From the NCBI RefSeq assembly GCF_013520865.1, contig NZ_JACDXJ010000003.1, forward strand, positions 186,001 through 250,000: a stretch of DNA of 64,000 nt, in the 5' to 3' direction. Made by a program: the position numbers and the translations under genes. This DNA is from Microvirga mediterraneensis. Its GTDB lineage: Bacteria; Pseudomonadota; Alphaproteobacteria; Rhizobiales; Beijerinckiaceae. The notes below the pieces were generated by a model, which worked only from the letters and a program-made list of their open reading frames with translations, ran no database searches and was not told the origin of the DNA. Below are positions 9,201 through 17,962 of this stretch, one piece after another. Each line of letters opens with the position of its first letter. Positions within the stretch are counted from its first letter, which is position 1.

Positions 9201-10391
9201 TTAGACGATGCCCCATGCGCGGTAGCGCCGCCTCCCCGTGAGCTCTCTCGGCAGGGCTCCTCCGAGCTGCGCCAACATGAGGTCGACCGCCTTCGGCGTG
9301 ACCCCGATCAGTTTCGATGCGATCGCCCCCGATACGAGCGGCCGCGACAGGAACAGCTCGATGAGCTGCGGCAGCCGCGAGTTGCTCCGGCAGTCCTTCG
9401 CCCGTCGCAGCATCGTCTCGCGCGCCAGCGCCAGCCGCTGCATGTCCTTCTCGCCTTGGTCCACCGCCTCGTCAACGATCCGGGCGAAGGCCTCGACCTT
9501 CTCGACGCCCCCTTCCCTCCCCTGGAGCCGATAGCGCGAGGCCTTGTAGCCGGAGACGAGCGGCAGGAGGTGCGTGGTCAGTCCCCTCGCCCGCAGGATC
9601 GCCCCGGCCATGATGAGGCCGAGCCAGGGCTGGCGGTGATACATGCCGAGGCCCGTCCAGGCGTCCCAGGCGATGGCGGCCGCCGCGATCGCGGGCCACT
9701 TCTCGGTGCGCTTGACCACGTCGAGCCAGAGGTCCTCGTTCTCGGCCTCGTCGACCTCCGGGTCGTAGACCAGGTGCGATCGGCGCTTCGGAATCGGCGT
9801 TTCGCCCGCGAGCGTCTTGGTGGTGCGGGCCAGGATGGCATCGATCTCCGCAAGGTGGCTCGCCAGCGGATCCTCGTCGTCATGGACCGGCCCATCCTCG
9901 GCCCCGGCCCCCCTATCCTTCCCCAGAGGTTCGACCTCTGGGGAGCCGAGCATCAATCCCCGCAGGGCCGACAGGCCGTCGATGGACAGAGGCCAGGGCG
10001 CTTTGCGGGCGAGCACCATGCGCCGGGCCCGCAGCGCCGCCGCCGCGCGGGTGAGCTCGTGGGTCGGGCTGCGCACGTCCATGCCGGCGTCGTGCAGCAC
10101 CACGTCGCCGATGTCGACGAAGTGGCCGTCGAGGATTAGCGCCCGGGTCGCTTCGATCATGTCGCAGCGGGACTGCCAGCCGGCGGAGAGCCCAGACGCC
10201 GTCAGCCGCGCGTCGAGGTGCATGACGGCGACGGCGGTCCGCTCCAGTTTTCCGGCCAGGGACCACGGCAGCTCCGGCAGGTCGTAGGTCTTTGGCACGA
10301 GCGGCGCGAAGTCCTCGTCGTCATAGCGTCCCCTGCTCTCGAACAGTAACTGGGGCAGTTTGGGGGGCGAGGGATTCCTCCGACTGGACAT
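9201..10391 (-). CDS. RHE_PE00001/DUF1612-type protein with C-terminal helix-turn-helix
   Basis: A 396-residue protein of a family frequent on rhizobial plasmids and symbiotic islands. The conserved core GDVVLHDAGMDVRSPTHEL (about residues 97-115) and the following helix RAAAALRARRM are characteristic. The last 60 residues (SKLIGVTPKAVDLMLAQLG) look like a DNA-binding helix-turn-helix. The family function is unknown; a link to mobile elements or plasmid maintenance is inferred from its distribution. It is divergent from the IS66-type transposase with only 18 bp between the starts, so the two may share a promoter region. The family name is from memory of the motif. Confidence 0.7.
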   Translation of the reverse strand: MSSRRNPSPPKLPQLLFESRGRYDDEDFAPLVPKTYDLPELPWSLAGKLERTAVAVMHLDARLTASGLSAGWQSRCDMIEATRALILDGHFVDIGDVVLHDAGMDVRSPTHELTRAAAALRARRMVLARKAPWPLSIDGLSALRGLMLGSPEVEPLGKDRGAGAEDGPVHDDEDPLASHLAEIDAILARTTKTLAGETPIPKRRSHLVYDPEVDEAENEDLWLDVVKRTEKWPAIAAAAIAWDAWTGLGMYHRQPWLGLIMAGAILRARGLTTHLLPLVSGYKASRYRLQGREGGVEKVEAFARIVDEAVDQGEKDMQRLALARETMLRRAKDCRSNSRLPQLIELFLSRPLVSGAIASKLIGVTPKAVDLMLAQLGGALPRELTGRRRYRAWGIV

Positions 10392-10409
10392 TCATGATTC
10401 AATCTCGGC

Positions 10410-11792
10410 ATGACCTCGCCCGGTGGTTCCAACAAGCCGCTGTCTCAGAAGGCCCTGCGCGAGCTGGTCTCGGATCTGGCCGGCAAGATTGATCGACTGG
10501 AGCAAGAGGTTGAGCAACTGCGCCTCGACAACAGCAACCTGCGCCTCGACAACCAGGCCCTGAAGGACGAGATCGCCCGGCTCAAGCACCTGCCGCCGCG
10601 CCCGCCGTTCAAACCCTCTGGCATGGAGAAAGCCACCCAGCCGCGGCCCACCAGTCCGGGCCGCCCAGGCCGCGGCGCCAAACGGGATCAGGTGACCCGC
10701 GAAATCACGATCCGGGTCGAGGTTCCGCCCGGCTCGCGCTTCAAAGGCTACAAGACGGTGGTGCGCCGGGATCTCGTGTTGGCTGCCGAGATCGTGCGCT
10801 ACAGGCGGGAACGCTGGGTGACGCCCCAGGGCCAGACCATCATCGCGCCGCTGCCGGCGGGGATTGCCGGCGGGTTCGGGCCCGGCGTGCGACGGTTCTG
10901 CCTCGCCCTGCACACGCAAGGCCAGGTCACCACCGAGCGGCTCACCGATCTTCTGAACGGGATCGGCCTGTCGATCTCCAAGCGAGAGGTGGTGCGCCTG
11001 CTCACCTCGGATCTGGAGCCGTTCGAACAGGAGGACCACGCGGTCCTGGAAGCGGGCCTGGTCTCGTCCCCTTACATCACCGTCGATGACACCGGTGCGC
11101 GGCATGCCCGCTGCCCTGGGGTGACCACGCAGATCGGCGGCGAACGCTTTACGGTCTTTCGCACCAGCCGGTCGAAATCGCGCCTGAACTTCCTGTCGCT
11201 GCTGCGGGCTGGCCGTGAGGACTACGTCATCAACGAGGCCGCGCTGGACTATCTGCGCGCACAGCCTGTCGAGGCCGCCGTGATCGCCCGGTTAGCGAAG
11301 CTCCAGGGCCAAGTGTTCTGCTCGCAGATCGAATGGTGGCAGCATCTGGCACGGTGCTCGATCAACATCTTCGACCGGCCTCTGCTCCAGCTGCTGAACG
11401 CGGCTGCCACTTGGGGTGCGATCCGGCACCACGGGCGGATGGCAAACACGGTCGTGGTCTCTGACGATGCCGGCCAGTTCCGCGTTGCCACGCACGCCCT
11501 GTGCTGGGTTCATGCCGAGCGCCACCTCGAGAAGCTGATGCCGACCTCGCCCAAGCAGGCCCAGGCGGTGGAATTGGTCCGCCAGGCAATCTGGTGCTTT
11601 TACCGCGGTCTGAAGCTGTGGAAGCAGAGTCCCTCACCGGGCGCCGAGGCGTTATTCCGGCGACAGTTCAACCGCATCTTTGGCCAGCGCACGGGCTACA
11701 AGGACCTCGACGAACTGCTCGCCCGCCTGGCCCGGCGGAAAGCCGAGCTGCTGCGGGTGCTCGGAGAGCATGAGGAAGCGTGGGGCAGTTAA
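10410..11792 (+). pseudogene. IS66-type transposase, truncated at its 3' end by an ISKra4-like element
   Basis: 460 codons. The N terminus is a leucine-rich coiled coil (about residues 12-60, KIDRLEQEVEQLRLDN), then a basic linker (RPGRGAKRD), then the DDE core with VDDTGARH near residue 228, VVSDDAGQF and CWVHAERHLEKL. IS66 transposases normally continue to a third catalytic region with a conserved Asn/Glu segment; here the family sequence stops after RRKAELLRVL and the last residues GEHEEAWGS are encoded by the end of the inserted element from 11763. The missing 3' part is not present on the other side of the element, so sequence has been lost. The product is very probably inactive. Confidence 0.82.
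11763..11787 (+). repeat. Terminal inverted repeat of the ISKra4-like element, left
   Basis: A 25-bp end that pairs with the end at 14020-14044, with mismatches only at positions 15-17. It is read through by the truncated IS66 transposase, giving the tail GEHEEAWG. Confidence 0.75.
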
Positions 11793-13192
11793 GCGGCGGC
11801 CTGTCCGTGGTCCTTGGCGTTGTCGTTCATCATGCCAGGATACCAGTGCTCGAATGCGGCACGCAGTGAGCCATCCAGGGTCTTGGTCCGCGTTTGCAGG
11901 AGCAAATGAGCCCCGCGCCGGCTCCACTGCATCTGCTGCTTCTTGGCAAAACGTTTGCTGATCACCGCATTCACCGTCGCCTCGACAAAGGCTGAAGAGA
12001 TCCGCTCGCCGGACCGATAGCGCTCGCCATAGTTGATCAGGCTGGGCTCGTTGCTGGCGATGTAGATCTGGAATTCCCGCATCGCTGTCCTGAACTTGCG
12101 CAGGTTAGGATAGCGACTGTCGAGAGCTTCGAGATCGAGGAGCAGATCATCGATGGCCTCGCGGGCTCGATAGGTGTTGCCGTGCCAGAGGAACCACTTG
12201 ATCCGGCGCAGCTCATCGAGAGCCGCCACCCCATCGTCCTTGTCATGGCGCACCAGTCCCTGAGCAAACTGGCGCAGAACCGAGATCCGCATGGTGATGT
12301 GGAACCAGTCGAGGACGTGCTCGCTGCACGGGCTGATCCGCTCAGCGAGGGTGCGGACCTCCTCCCCGCCGTCAGTGATAAAGGTCAGATCCTGATCGGC
12401 CTGGAAGCCCTGGCGCCTGAGATGGTCGATGATGCGGCGCTGCGGCTTGCGATCATAGCCGTGGACGAAGCCGATGTACCGCGCCTCCCCTTCTTCGGGT
12501 ATGGACCGGCCGACGATGAGCTCGAAGTTCCGCTTTCTGTCGCGCCAATCGCGGATATAGCCGCCGTCCAGGCCGATGACCATCCGACCCTCGGGGACCG
12601 ACAGATCCTCCCAGTCGCGAGGATCTGTGCCCTCGGTAAATGAGGTCCGCTGCTCAGCAAGATCGTCCTCCATTCGCTCGGCGGCGCGGAGCACATGCTG
12701 CCGTACGGTTGTCGCGTTGACGCCACCTCCGATAGGAAGCACGTCGGCTAGGAGATCGGCGGCTGCCGCATAGGAGACAAGCGAGGCCCAGCGGGTCTCG
12801 AGGTACAGGCGCTCCGGCGCAATATGGTCAGGGAGCAACTGCGTTAACGGCGAGATCGTCGCTGGCCCGTTGGTCTGGCGCTCTTTGGGAACGTAGAAGC
12901 GTGGGCTCTTCAGCTGGACATCGCCGAACAAGGTCCGGAAGGTGATCGGGTAACTGCCCTTGCACCGGAGCTTCCGACCAGTGACCTTGCAGTGGCGGTG
13001 GGTCGCGAGCCAGCCATTGACCTGAGCCTCGACGATCCGCTGCTGAGCGGCCGCCAGCAGAGCCTTGCTCTCGGCCAGTGACAGGCCCAGATCTTCGGCT
13101 CCCTCGGTGACCTTCGTCAGGTCTGCGACCTCCTCTGTGGTGCGGATGTTACCGTCGTCGGCGACGATCTGAAGCATGATCTTGACCTGCAT
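11789..13192 (-). CDS. ISKra4-family transposase
   Basis: A 467-residue transposase. The N-terminal helical region is followed by the conserved CKVTGRKLRCKGSYPITFRTLFGDV segment (abridged here; about residues 68-92), then a DDE-type core with MVIGLDGGYIRD and FITDGGEEVRTLAERI, and a C-terminal EATVNAVISKRFAKKQQMQW block that carries the conserved basic region. The reading frame is intact, so the element may still be active. Its stop codon overlaps the stop of the IS66 transposase on the other strand at the shared sequence TTAA. Confidence 0.88.
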   Translation of the reverse strand: MQVKIMLQIVADDGNIRTTEEVADLTKVTEGAEDLGLSLAESKALLAAAQQRIVEAQVNGWLATHRHCKVTGRKLRCKGSYPITFRTLFGDVQLKSPRFYVPKERQTNGPATISPLTQLLPDHIAPERLYLETRWASLVSYAAAADLLADVLPIGGGVNATTVRQHVLRAAERMEDDLAEQRTSFTEGTDPRDWEDLSVPEGRMVIGLDGGYIRDWRDRKRNFELIVGRSIPEEGEARYIGFVHGYDRKPQRRIIDHLRRQGFQADQDLTFITDGGEEVRTLAERISPCSEHVLDWFHITMRISVLRQFAQGLVRHDKDDGVAALDELRRIKWFLWHGNTYRAREAIDDLLLDLEALDSRYPNLRKFRTAMREFQIYIASNEPSLINYGERYRSGERISSAFVEATVNAVISKRFAKKQQMQWSRRGAHLLLQTRTKTLDGSLRAAFEHWYPGMMNDNAKDHGQAAA

Positions 13193-13254
13193 GGCCCCTC
13201 CGTACTCTCGCGGGAGGGCTCAAGCACCGTCTTCAGATCAACGGGACTATGGCC

Positions 13255-13953
13255 TCACCACTGTTGATGCATGAGGTCCAGATACTCGGCCCTGCTTAGC
13301 CGAGCGTTGACGTCCTTGCGGGAGAATGGGTTGCCCTGCCATCCTTGGCGTCCTTCAAGGCGCTCCAGAGCCTCCTGAACGTCGTTGATCTCCTCAGCGT
13401 CGATGGACCTGCCTGTGCTCCGCTTCAACGCAAGCTGATCAATGAAACCGGCCAGGACAGCGAGATCATAACCAGCTTCTGGAGTGGTCCAGGCCTCACG
13501 CCGGGCCAGAAAACCGGCCACCCCGCCGCAATCCTCCGGCGGGCAGGATCCATCCCCGTCCAGACAAATGGGATAGCTACTCTTAGGGTCAGCCTCATGC
13601 CGGCTCTCGAGGCGTACCTCGTGCTCCCAGGGACCGTTGAGGTCGTACTCATAGCGGAAACGGGTTCCTTGGTGGAGGCGAAGCTCGGAGAGTGCAACAT
13701 CCGGAGACCGGGTCGCCACCTCCATGGAGCCGAACCGTCTGGCCCGGAGCGTGAACTGGAACAGGTGAATGCCCTCCCAGCCCATGGCCACCTGGATGAC
13801 GCCGTGCAGCTCACGCAGGGTCATGCTGGCTGGCACCTGAACCCGCCGCCAGATCATGGGGCTGATGCCGAGCAGCCAAACCTTGAACTGCAGGATCTCC
13901 GGAGTTGGAGAAGGATCAGGAGGCCCAGGATTGGACGGGGTGCGCTTTGGCAA
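13255..13953 (-). CDS. pRiA4b ORF-3-type passenger protein of the insertion element
   Basis: A 232-residue protein of the plasmid pRiA4b ORF-3 family. Typical blocks are LQFKVWLLGISPMIWRRVQV (about residues 21-40), LRELHGVIQVAMGWEG and YDLNGPWEHEV, with the GDGSCPPEDCGG loop near residue 140. It is read in the same direction as the transposase, 62 bp upstream, within the inverted repeats, so it travels with the element. The family has no established role in transposition; it is found both alone and as an IS passenger. Confidence 0.85.
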   Translation of the reverse strand: MPKRTPSNPGPPDPSPTPEILQFKVWLLGISPMIWRRVQVPASMTLRELHGVIQVAMGWEGIHLFQFTLRARRFGSMEVATRSPDVALSELRLHQGTRFRYEYDLNGPWEHEVRLESRHEADPKSSYPICLDGDGSCPPEDCGGVAGFLARREAWTTPEAGYDLAVLAGFIDQLALKRSTGRSIDAEEINDVQEALERLEGRQGWQGNPFSRKDVNARLSRAEYLDLMHQQW

Positions 13954-14002
13954 AGGAAGGTGTCCCGCAACCTTGTTTAGTCTGGCTTGAAACCTTGTAC
14001 AA

Positions 14003-14779
14003 TCAACCCGTTACCAGTTTGCCCCACAACTCCTCATGCTCTCCTAGAAGGGTCCCGTAAGCCTCGCGCACGATCCTATAGCATTCGCATGACGCCGCCT
14101 CGAGGCCAGCCCGGTCGAGCACCCTGATGCACCCCGGCTCCAGCCGGACGATGCCGCGTGTCTGAAGGGACTTGGTCACTCCACTCAAAGTTTGTCGGCG
14201 CGCGCCCAGCATGAGAGCGAGACGAGCCTGGGACATCTGGACCGTCTCTTCCTGGACTGCGCGGTCATGCGCATGGAGCAAACAGCGGGCGCAGCGGGCC
14301 TCGAGGGTGTGGAGATCGTTGCACGCGGCCGCTTGGATGGACTGCGTGAGGAGCACCTTGCTGAATCGCAGCAACAAGTCAGCGAGCGGAACGTACGTTC
14401 GGCTGATCTCCAGAAGGCTGTCGATCGACAAGCGGGTTGCGGTCCCTGGCACCTGAACGAGGGCGCGGCAGAGCGCCCGGTCATCGCTGCCCAGGACTGC
14501 CCAGAAGCCAAGGTACCCTTCCGATCCGACGGCTGCGGTTTCGACGGCGCGCCCGTCACCCATTGGCGCGATCAGGGCGATGACGCCGCTATGCGGGAAT
14601 AGAGCTTCCCGCACCGGCTCGCCTACCTCTTGCAGTACTCGCCCGCGAGCTAATGGAACGATGCTTGCCCGCTCCATCAGAGCGGACAAGACGTCTTGGG
14701 GAAGAGCGGCGAGGATGCGGTTCCTGCCACGCTCCGTAGCGTCGGATTGGGTATGCCCCTGGATCGTCACGGCAGCCAT
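14003..14779 (-). CDS. Crp/Fnr-family regulator with an IS-encoded C-terminal tail
   Basis: A 258-residue regulator. The N-terminal cyclic-nucleotide-binding-like domain spans about residues 25-150 and the C-terminal helix-turn-helix about 178-215 (QARLALMLGARRQTLSGVT). It resembles the short-chain Crp group common in Methylobacterium and Bradyrhizobium, where the ligand is unknown. The family sequence runs to about CECYRIVREAYGTLL; the final 13 residues, GEHEELWGKLVTG, lie within the ISKra4-like element. The DNA-binding domain is complete, so function may be retained. An EcfG-like promoter lies 27 bp upstream of the start. Confidence 0.85.
   Translation of the reverse strand: MAAVTIQGHTQSDATERGRNRILAALPQDVLSALMERASIVPLARGRVLQEVGEPVREALFPHSGVIALIAPMGDGRAVETAAVGSEGYLGFWAVLGSDDRALCRALVQVPGTATRLSIDSLLEISRTYVPLADLLLRFSKVLLTQSIQAAACNDLHTLEARCARCLLHAHDRAVQEETVQMSQARLALMLGARRQTLSGVTKSLQTRGIVRLEPGCIRVLDRAGLEAASCECYRIVREAYGTLLGEHEELWGKLVTG
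14020..14044 (-). repeat. Terminal inverted repeat of the ISKra4-like element, right
   Basis: Partner of 11763-11787 (22 of 25 bases). Read from the outside on the minus strand it is translated as GEHEELWGK at the end of the Crp/Fnr protein. Confidence 0.75.
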
Positions 14780-14805
14780 TGAAGAGAAGCTTCGGTTGGG
14801 CAGGT

Positions 14806-14830
14806 AACGCGTCAGGCGGGGGCTGGTTCG
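14806..14830 (-). promoter_or_regulatory. EcfG-like promoter candidate for the Crp/Fnr gene
   Basis: On the minus strand CGAAC, 16 bases, CGTT, one mismatch from the general stress response consensus GGAAC-N16/17-CGTT. The -10 part is 27 bp upstream of the Crp start at 14779. Confidence 0.4.
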
Positions 14831-15161
14831 AACGCGCGGACAGCAGTGGCGCTTCGTCTCCAGCCAAGCGAGACCGTTCCGATTTATCGACCGAGCATGG
14901 AAAGCATGAAGTTCCCTGAAGATGTGTTCTCGTAGCTCAACAAGTTCTCATTGTGCCATTCCGAGTTCGGGTAGTGATCACCCCAATTTGCAGAATTGCG
15001 AAGTAATAACTGCTCAGCTTCTCGGTCGAGTGTTGTCGAAAGGCGACAGGACTGACGATTTTGCAGTCCTGGCCTAGTGTTGACACTTGGTTCATGTCTA
15101 GTGCGCATCTTCAGCCGACGGGAAGGCTGCAACGAGACAGGAATTTGTTAAGGGGTGCACC
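14831..15161. other. Gap of about 330 bp without a recognisable gene
   Basis: AT-richer than its surroundings. It contains TTGACA within the small palindrome AGTGTTGACACT near 15074-15085, a possible -35 box or operator for the gene at 15162, but no good -10 partner was seen. A frame on the minus strand has no recognisable product. Confidence 0.35.
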
Positions 15162-15437
15162 ATGAATGACACGCACATTGGCCAGCGGGGTTCGGTGACC
15201 AAGCTCCACCCGGTTACCACACCACCCGCCGATGAGAACACCGCATCGATGGTCGACCTGCTGCAGGAGCATCTGCGTCTCGCTCGCGAGGGCAAGCTGC
15301 GTTCGCTCGCCGTCGTGTCCGTGTCCGCTGATGGGTCAGCCATTGGGACCCAGTGGTCGTGCGATCCAGGCGACATGGCATCGCTGATCGGCAAGCTTAC
15401 CGTCCTCACCCACGATCTCATGGCCGCTCGCAAGTGA
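15162..15437 (+). CDS. Small conserved-looking protein of unknown function
   Basis: 91 residues, with a plausible ribosome site (AAGGGG) a few bases before the ATG. The central helix SMVDLLQEHLRLAREGKLRS followed by LAVVSVSADGSAIGTQWSC and a C-terminal helix IGKLTVLTHDLMAARK suggest a compact alpha/beta protein. No signal peptide or membrane segment. I do not recognise the family well enough to name a function. Confidence 0.65.
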   Translation: MNDTHIGQRGSVTKLHPVTTPPADENTASMVDLLQEHLRLAREGKLRSLAVVSVSADGSAIGTQWSCDPGDMASLIGKLTVLTHDLMAARK

Positions 15438-15701
15438 GCCGCCAGTTTATGCGGAGGCCGGTTCACTGTCGGCCCAAACAGAATGATCAGGTCCAGAAGC
15501 TTCGCATTGATATACCCCCGACGTCGAAGGTGACGGCGTCGCCGACCTTAACGCCGGCCCGTCGATCGCGGCACTCGCCATCGCGCCCGAACCGGGCAGC
15601 GACAGGATGAACTCGGCGAGCCGTCGGGTCACTTTGGCCTCCGGCATGCGGTTGGATGGCAGCCTGACATCTTGGAGGCTTCCCTGCATGTGGAAGGGTT
15701 T
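15438..15701. other. Gap with possible decayed coding sequence
   Basis: On the minus strand a short frame includes VTRRLAEFILSLPGSGA, which resembles the opening of MmgE/PrpD-family proteins, but the similarity stops within 20 residues and continues in no frame. It may be a remnant; evidence is weak. Confidence 0.25.
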
Positions 15702-16511
15702 TCATGCGGCTTGCAGGAGGGCGTTCCTGACGGTGTGCCAGACATCGCGGTTCTGGGCGACCAGCAAGCCTGGGCGTTGATCCGACGGCCGATACTCCGA
15801 GCCATCGAGGCGCGCGACGTAGCCACCTGCCTCTTCGACGAGGAAGGCACCAGGCGCATGGTCCCATGGCAGGAGCCGCCAGAACATCAGGAAGTTCTGA
15901 GCCCCTGTGATGACTGCGGGGTAGTCGATGCCGGCGCATTTGGCTCCTGGTAGGATCGCCGCGAGCTCGGCTGACCTCACCGTCACCTGCTCCTTCAATT
16001 CTTCAGGCTGGAACCGTGTGAGCACGGAGCCGCGACACTCCTGTGGCGGCAAGGGCACTGTCGGCGTTCGAACCCGGACTCCGTCAATGAACGCACCGCT
16101 GCCACGAGCCGCTACTGACAGTTGACCGCTGGCCGGGTCTAGCAGCCAGGAGACGATCGTCTGTCCTTCCTGCAGGAGCGCAACCATCACCGAGAAGGCT
16201 GGCGATCCAGCCACGAAATTTGCCGTTCCATCGAGTGGGTCAACCAGCCAGACCGTGCCTTCATCAAGCCCGTCGATGAGCTTCGGGTTCATCGCTACGG
16301 CCTCCTCGCCGACGACCCGGGAGCTTGGGAGGAGGGTGGCCAGCTGGGGGCTAATGATCTGCTCGGCCTCTCGGTCCGCGATGGTGACGACCTCACCGGG
16401 CGTTTTCTCCTCGATCTGGCCATCTACCAGCCTTCGGAAGCGAGGCAGCATCACATCCGCCGCGGCCTGGCGCATGATCGCCGTCACCTCGTCTATCAGG
16501 CCCGACCGCAT
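15702..16511 (-). CDS. Inositol monophosphatase family phosphatase
   Basis: A 269-residue Mg-dependent phosphatase. Metal-site motifs are VVTIADREAE (about residues 40-49), the GEE motif in SSRVVGEEAVA, WLVDPLDGTANFVAG (about 88-102) and WDHAPGAFLVEEAGG near 216. Members act on inositol phosphates, histidinol phosphate or 3',5'-bisphosphonucleosides; which of these cannot be told from the motifs. It lies 47 bp downstream of the metallophosphoesterase gene on the same strand, probably in one transcript. Confidence 0.88.
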   Translation of the reverse strand: MRSGLIDEVTAIMRQAAADVMLPRFRRLVDGQIEEKTPGEVVTIADREAEQIISPQLATLLPSSRVVGEEAVAMNPKLIDGLDEGTVWLVDPLDGTANFVAGSPAFSVMVALLQEGQTIVSWLLDPASGQLSVAARGSGAFIDGVRVRTPTVPLPPQECRGSVLTRFQPEELKEQVTVRSAELAAILPGAKCAGIDYPAVITGAQNFLMFWRLLPWDHAPGAFLVEEAGGYVARLDGSEYRPSDQRPGLLVAQNRDVWHTVRNALLQAA

Positions 16512-16558
16512 CGGAGCTCCTCTTTCTGGTGCAGTGACCGTCCTGGTCCTGCGTGGAT

Positions 16559-17917
16559 TTAAGTGATGGCGACCATGACCCTTAGGTCCGGTCCGGCGAA
16601 GCGGCGGTCCTGGCTACCATGCTGCCCATATCCGACACTCCACCGTTCCGGCCAGTGGAGCGTCTCCAGCCCTGTCGCAGAGGCTGCCGCAAGCGACGTC
16701 CAGCGGCCCTCGCTCCAAGGGCGGCACAGAACGCCGCCGGGCCCCATGTCGGGGTTGATCGCGAGATGAACGTCGAAGTCCTCCCCGGTTGGAATGTTAG
16801 GACCGATCCAGTAATGCGGGCTGCGCCCGGGCTCGCGCCCCATGATCAGGGTCAATGTCTGCCGCGGTCCTTGCAACCCGATCCATACCGGAGCGATGCT
16901 TCCAGGCGAGAAGGCGGAAAGAAGCGTCTGCGCCGAGCTAACCGTGTCGGCTGCCGCGCGTCCCCGGAACCGGACCTCAATCCTGCGGCCCTGGCCCAGC
17001 CGTCCGGTGACGGGGGCCTCCTCCTCTCCTCTGGCAAGTTCCCGCCACCGTCGGGCGGAGAACGGTGCCATCGGCCATTCCAGGCGCTCACGCGCGCGCC
17101 CGTCCGTGTCCAGGACCTGATAACGCAGTCCGTCATCGTCGAGAGCCGCCTGCACGCAGTGGAGATACTCGACGCCTTCGGGCATGCGATGGGCCGTTCC
17201 CGCTCCTGCCGTGCAGATCTGGAGCACGCCTCGATGCACCTGCACGTCGAAGGCCAGGATGTGGCTGCAGACATAAGCGAGCACATCCGCCTCCACCAGG
17301 ATATCCCAGAAGCGTCCGGCGTGCTCTGGGCCGATCTCGCGCTGGTACGGTCCGGAGAACCCGTTGACTGGGTAAACCGGATGGTGGCCCAGAACGAGCT
17401 TGTGCCGGGCGTCGGCATGCTGGCGCAGCACGCTCTCCAGCCACTCGGTCTCGACGTGCCCCTCGCCCCCCAGCCCGGTCCAGAGGGTATGGACGAAGAC
17501 CAGCAGCAGGTCGCCGCGGCGCACCCAGTACGACAGCCCCTCCTGCCCGGGCGGTCCGTTCCGGGGCAGGTCAAGCATCTCCCGGAACACATCCTCGCTC
17601 ATGGCGTCGTAAGCCGTATGATTTCCGGTAGTGTGCAAGAGCGGGGTGGTCGCGCGATTGAGCCAGCCCATCTCGTGGTCGAGCCAGTGCCGCCATTGCG
17701 CCCGCAGCGCGTCGGCGTCGGCCGTGAGGCCGATGATCTCGTCGCCGGGGAAGAGGATGAACTCCGGCTGCGGCCGTAGCCTCCGGATCACCGCGTTGAC
17801 GGAGGCGAACGTGGTCTCATGAAGAGCGCCAGGCACTCCCGAACACGCATCGCCATAGAGGACGAATTGGTGGCCTGGGATGCGCGGCATGAGGGCCGGG
17901 ATTTCGTCTTGTGGCAT
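16559..17917 (-). CDS. Calcineurin-like metallophosphoesterase
   Basis: A 452-residue protein. The two-metal site is visible as YGDACSG near residue 22, FPGDEIIG near 56, TGNHTAYD near 97, LGHHPVYPV near 174 and CSHILAFD near 215; the usual GDxH, GDxxD and GNHE motifs are slightly altered but the metal ligands are mostly present. The C-terminal 150 residues form a separate beta-rich domain of unknown role. There is no signal peptide. Substrate unknown; phosphate or nucleotide ester hydrolysis is inferred. It probably shares a transcript with the inositol-phosphatase-like gene. Confidence 0.78.
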   Translation of the reverse strand: MPQDEIPALMPRIPGHQFVLYGDACSGVPGALHETTFASVNAVIRRLRPQPEFILFPGDEIIGLTADADALRAQWRHWLDHEMGWLNRATTPLLHTTGNHTAYDAMSEDVFREMLDLPRNGPPGQEGLSYWVRRGDLLLVFVHTLWTGLGGEGHVETEWLESVLRQHADARHKLVLGHHPVYPVNGFSGPYQREIGPEHAGRFWDILVEADVLAYVCSHILAFDVQVHRGVLQICTAGAGTAHRMPEGVEYLHCVQAALDDDGLRYQVLDTDGRARERLEWPMAPFSARRWRELARGEEEAPVTGRLGQGRRIEVRFRGRAAADTVSSAQTLLSAFSPGSIAPVWIGLQGPRQTLTLIMGREPGRSPHYWIGPNIPTGEDFDVHLAINPDMGPGGVLCRPWSEGRWTSLAAASATGLETLHWPERWSVGYGQHGSQDRRFAGPDLRVMVAIT

Positions 17918-17962
17918 TTCGGCGACGCGCTGATATGGAAGCCGACAAATGCCCCATCTTTC

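Larger units (their letters stand above)
11763..14044 (-). mobile_element. ISKra4-family insertion sequence (about 2.28 kb) with passenger gene
   Basis: Bounded by 25-bp inverted repeats that match at 22 positions and both start GGAGAGCATGAGGA (11763 inward, and 14044 inward on the minus strand). Inside are a transposase and a pRiA4b ORF-3-type passenger, both read leftward. The repeats begin exactly where the IS66 transposase and the Crp/Fnr protein lose their family sequence. No target duplication is visible (left flank ends GGTGCTC, right flank begins TAGAAGG), which fits a deletion or rearrangement after insertion. Boundaries are inferred from the repeats, not from an empty site. Confidence 0.78.

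Noticed and set aside
9126..10139. 337-codon + strand frame opposite the DUF1612-like gene
   Set aside because: Low-complexity Arg/Pro/Gly-rich translation; the minus strand protein has family motifs.
15447..15689. MmgE/PrpD gene fragment
   Set aside because: Only about 17 residues resemble the family start; too little to call a pseudogene.
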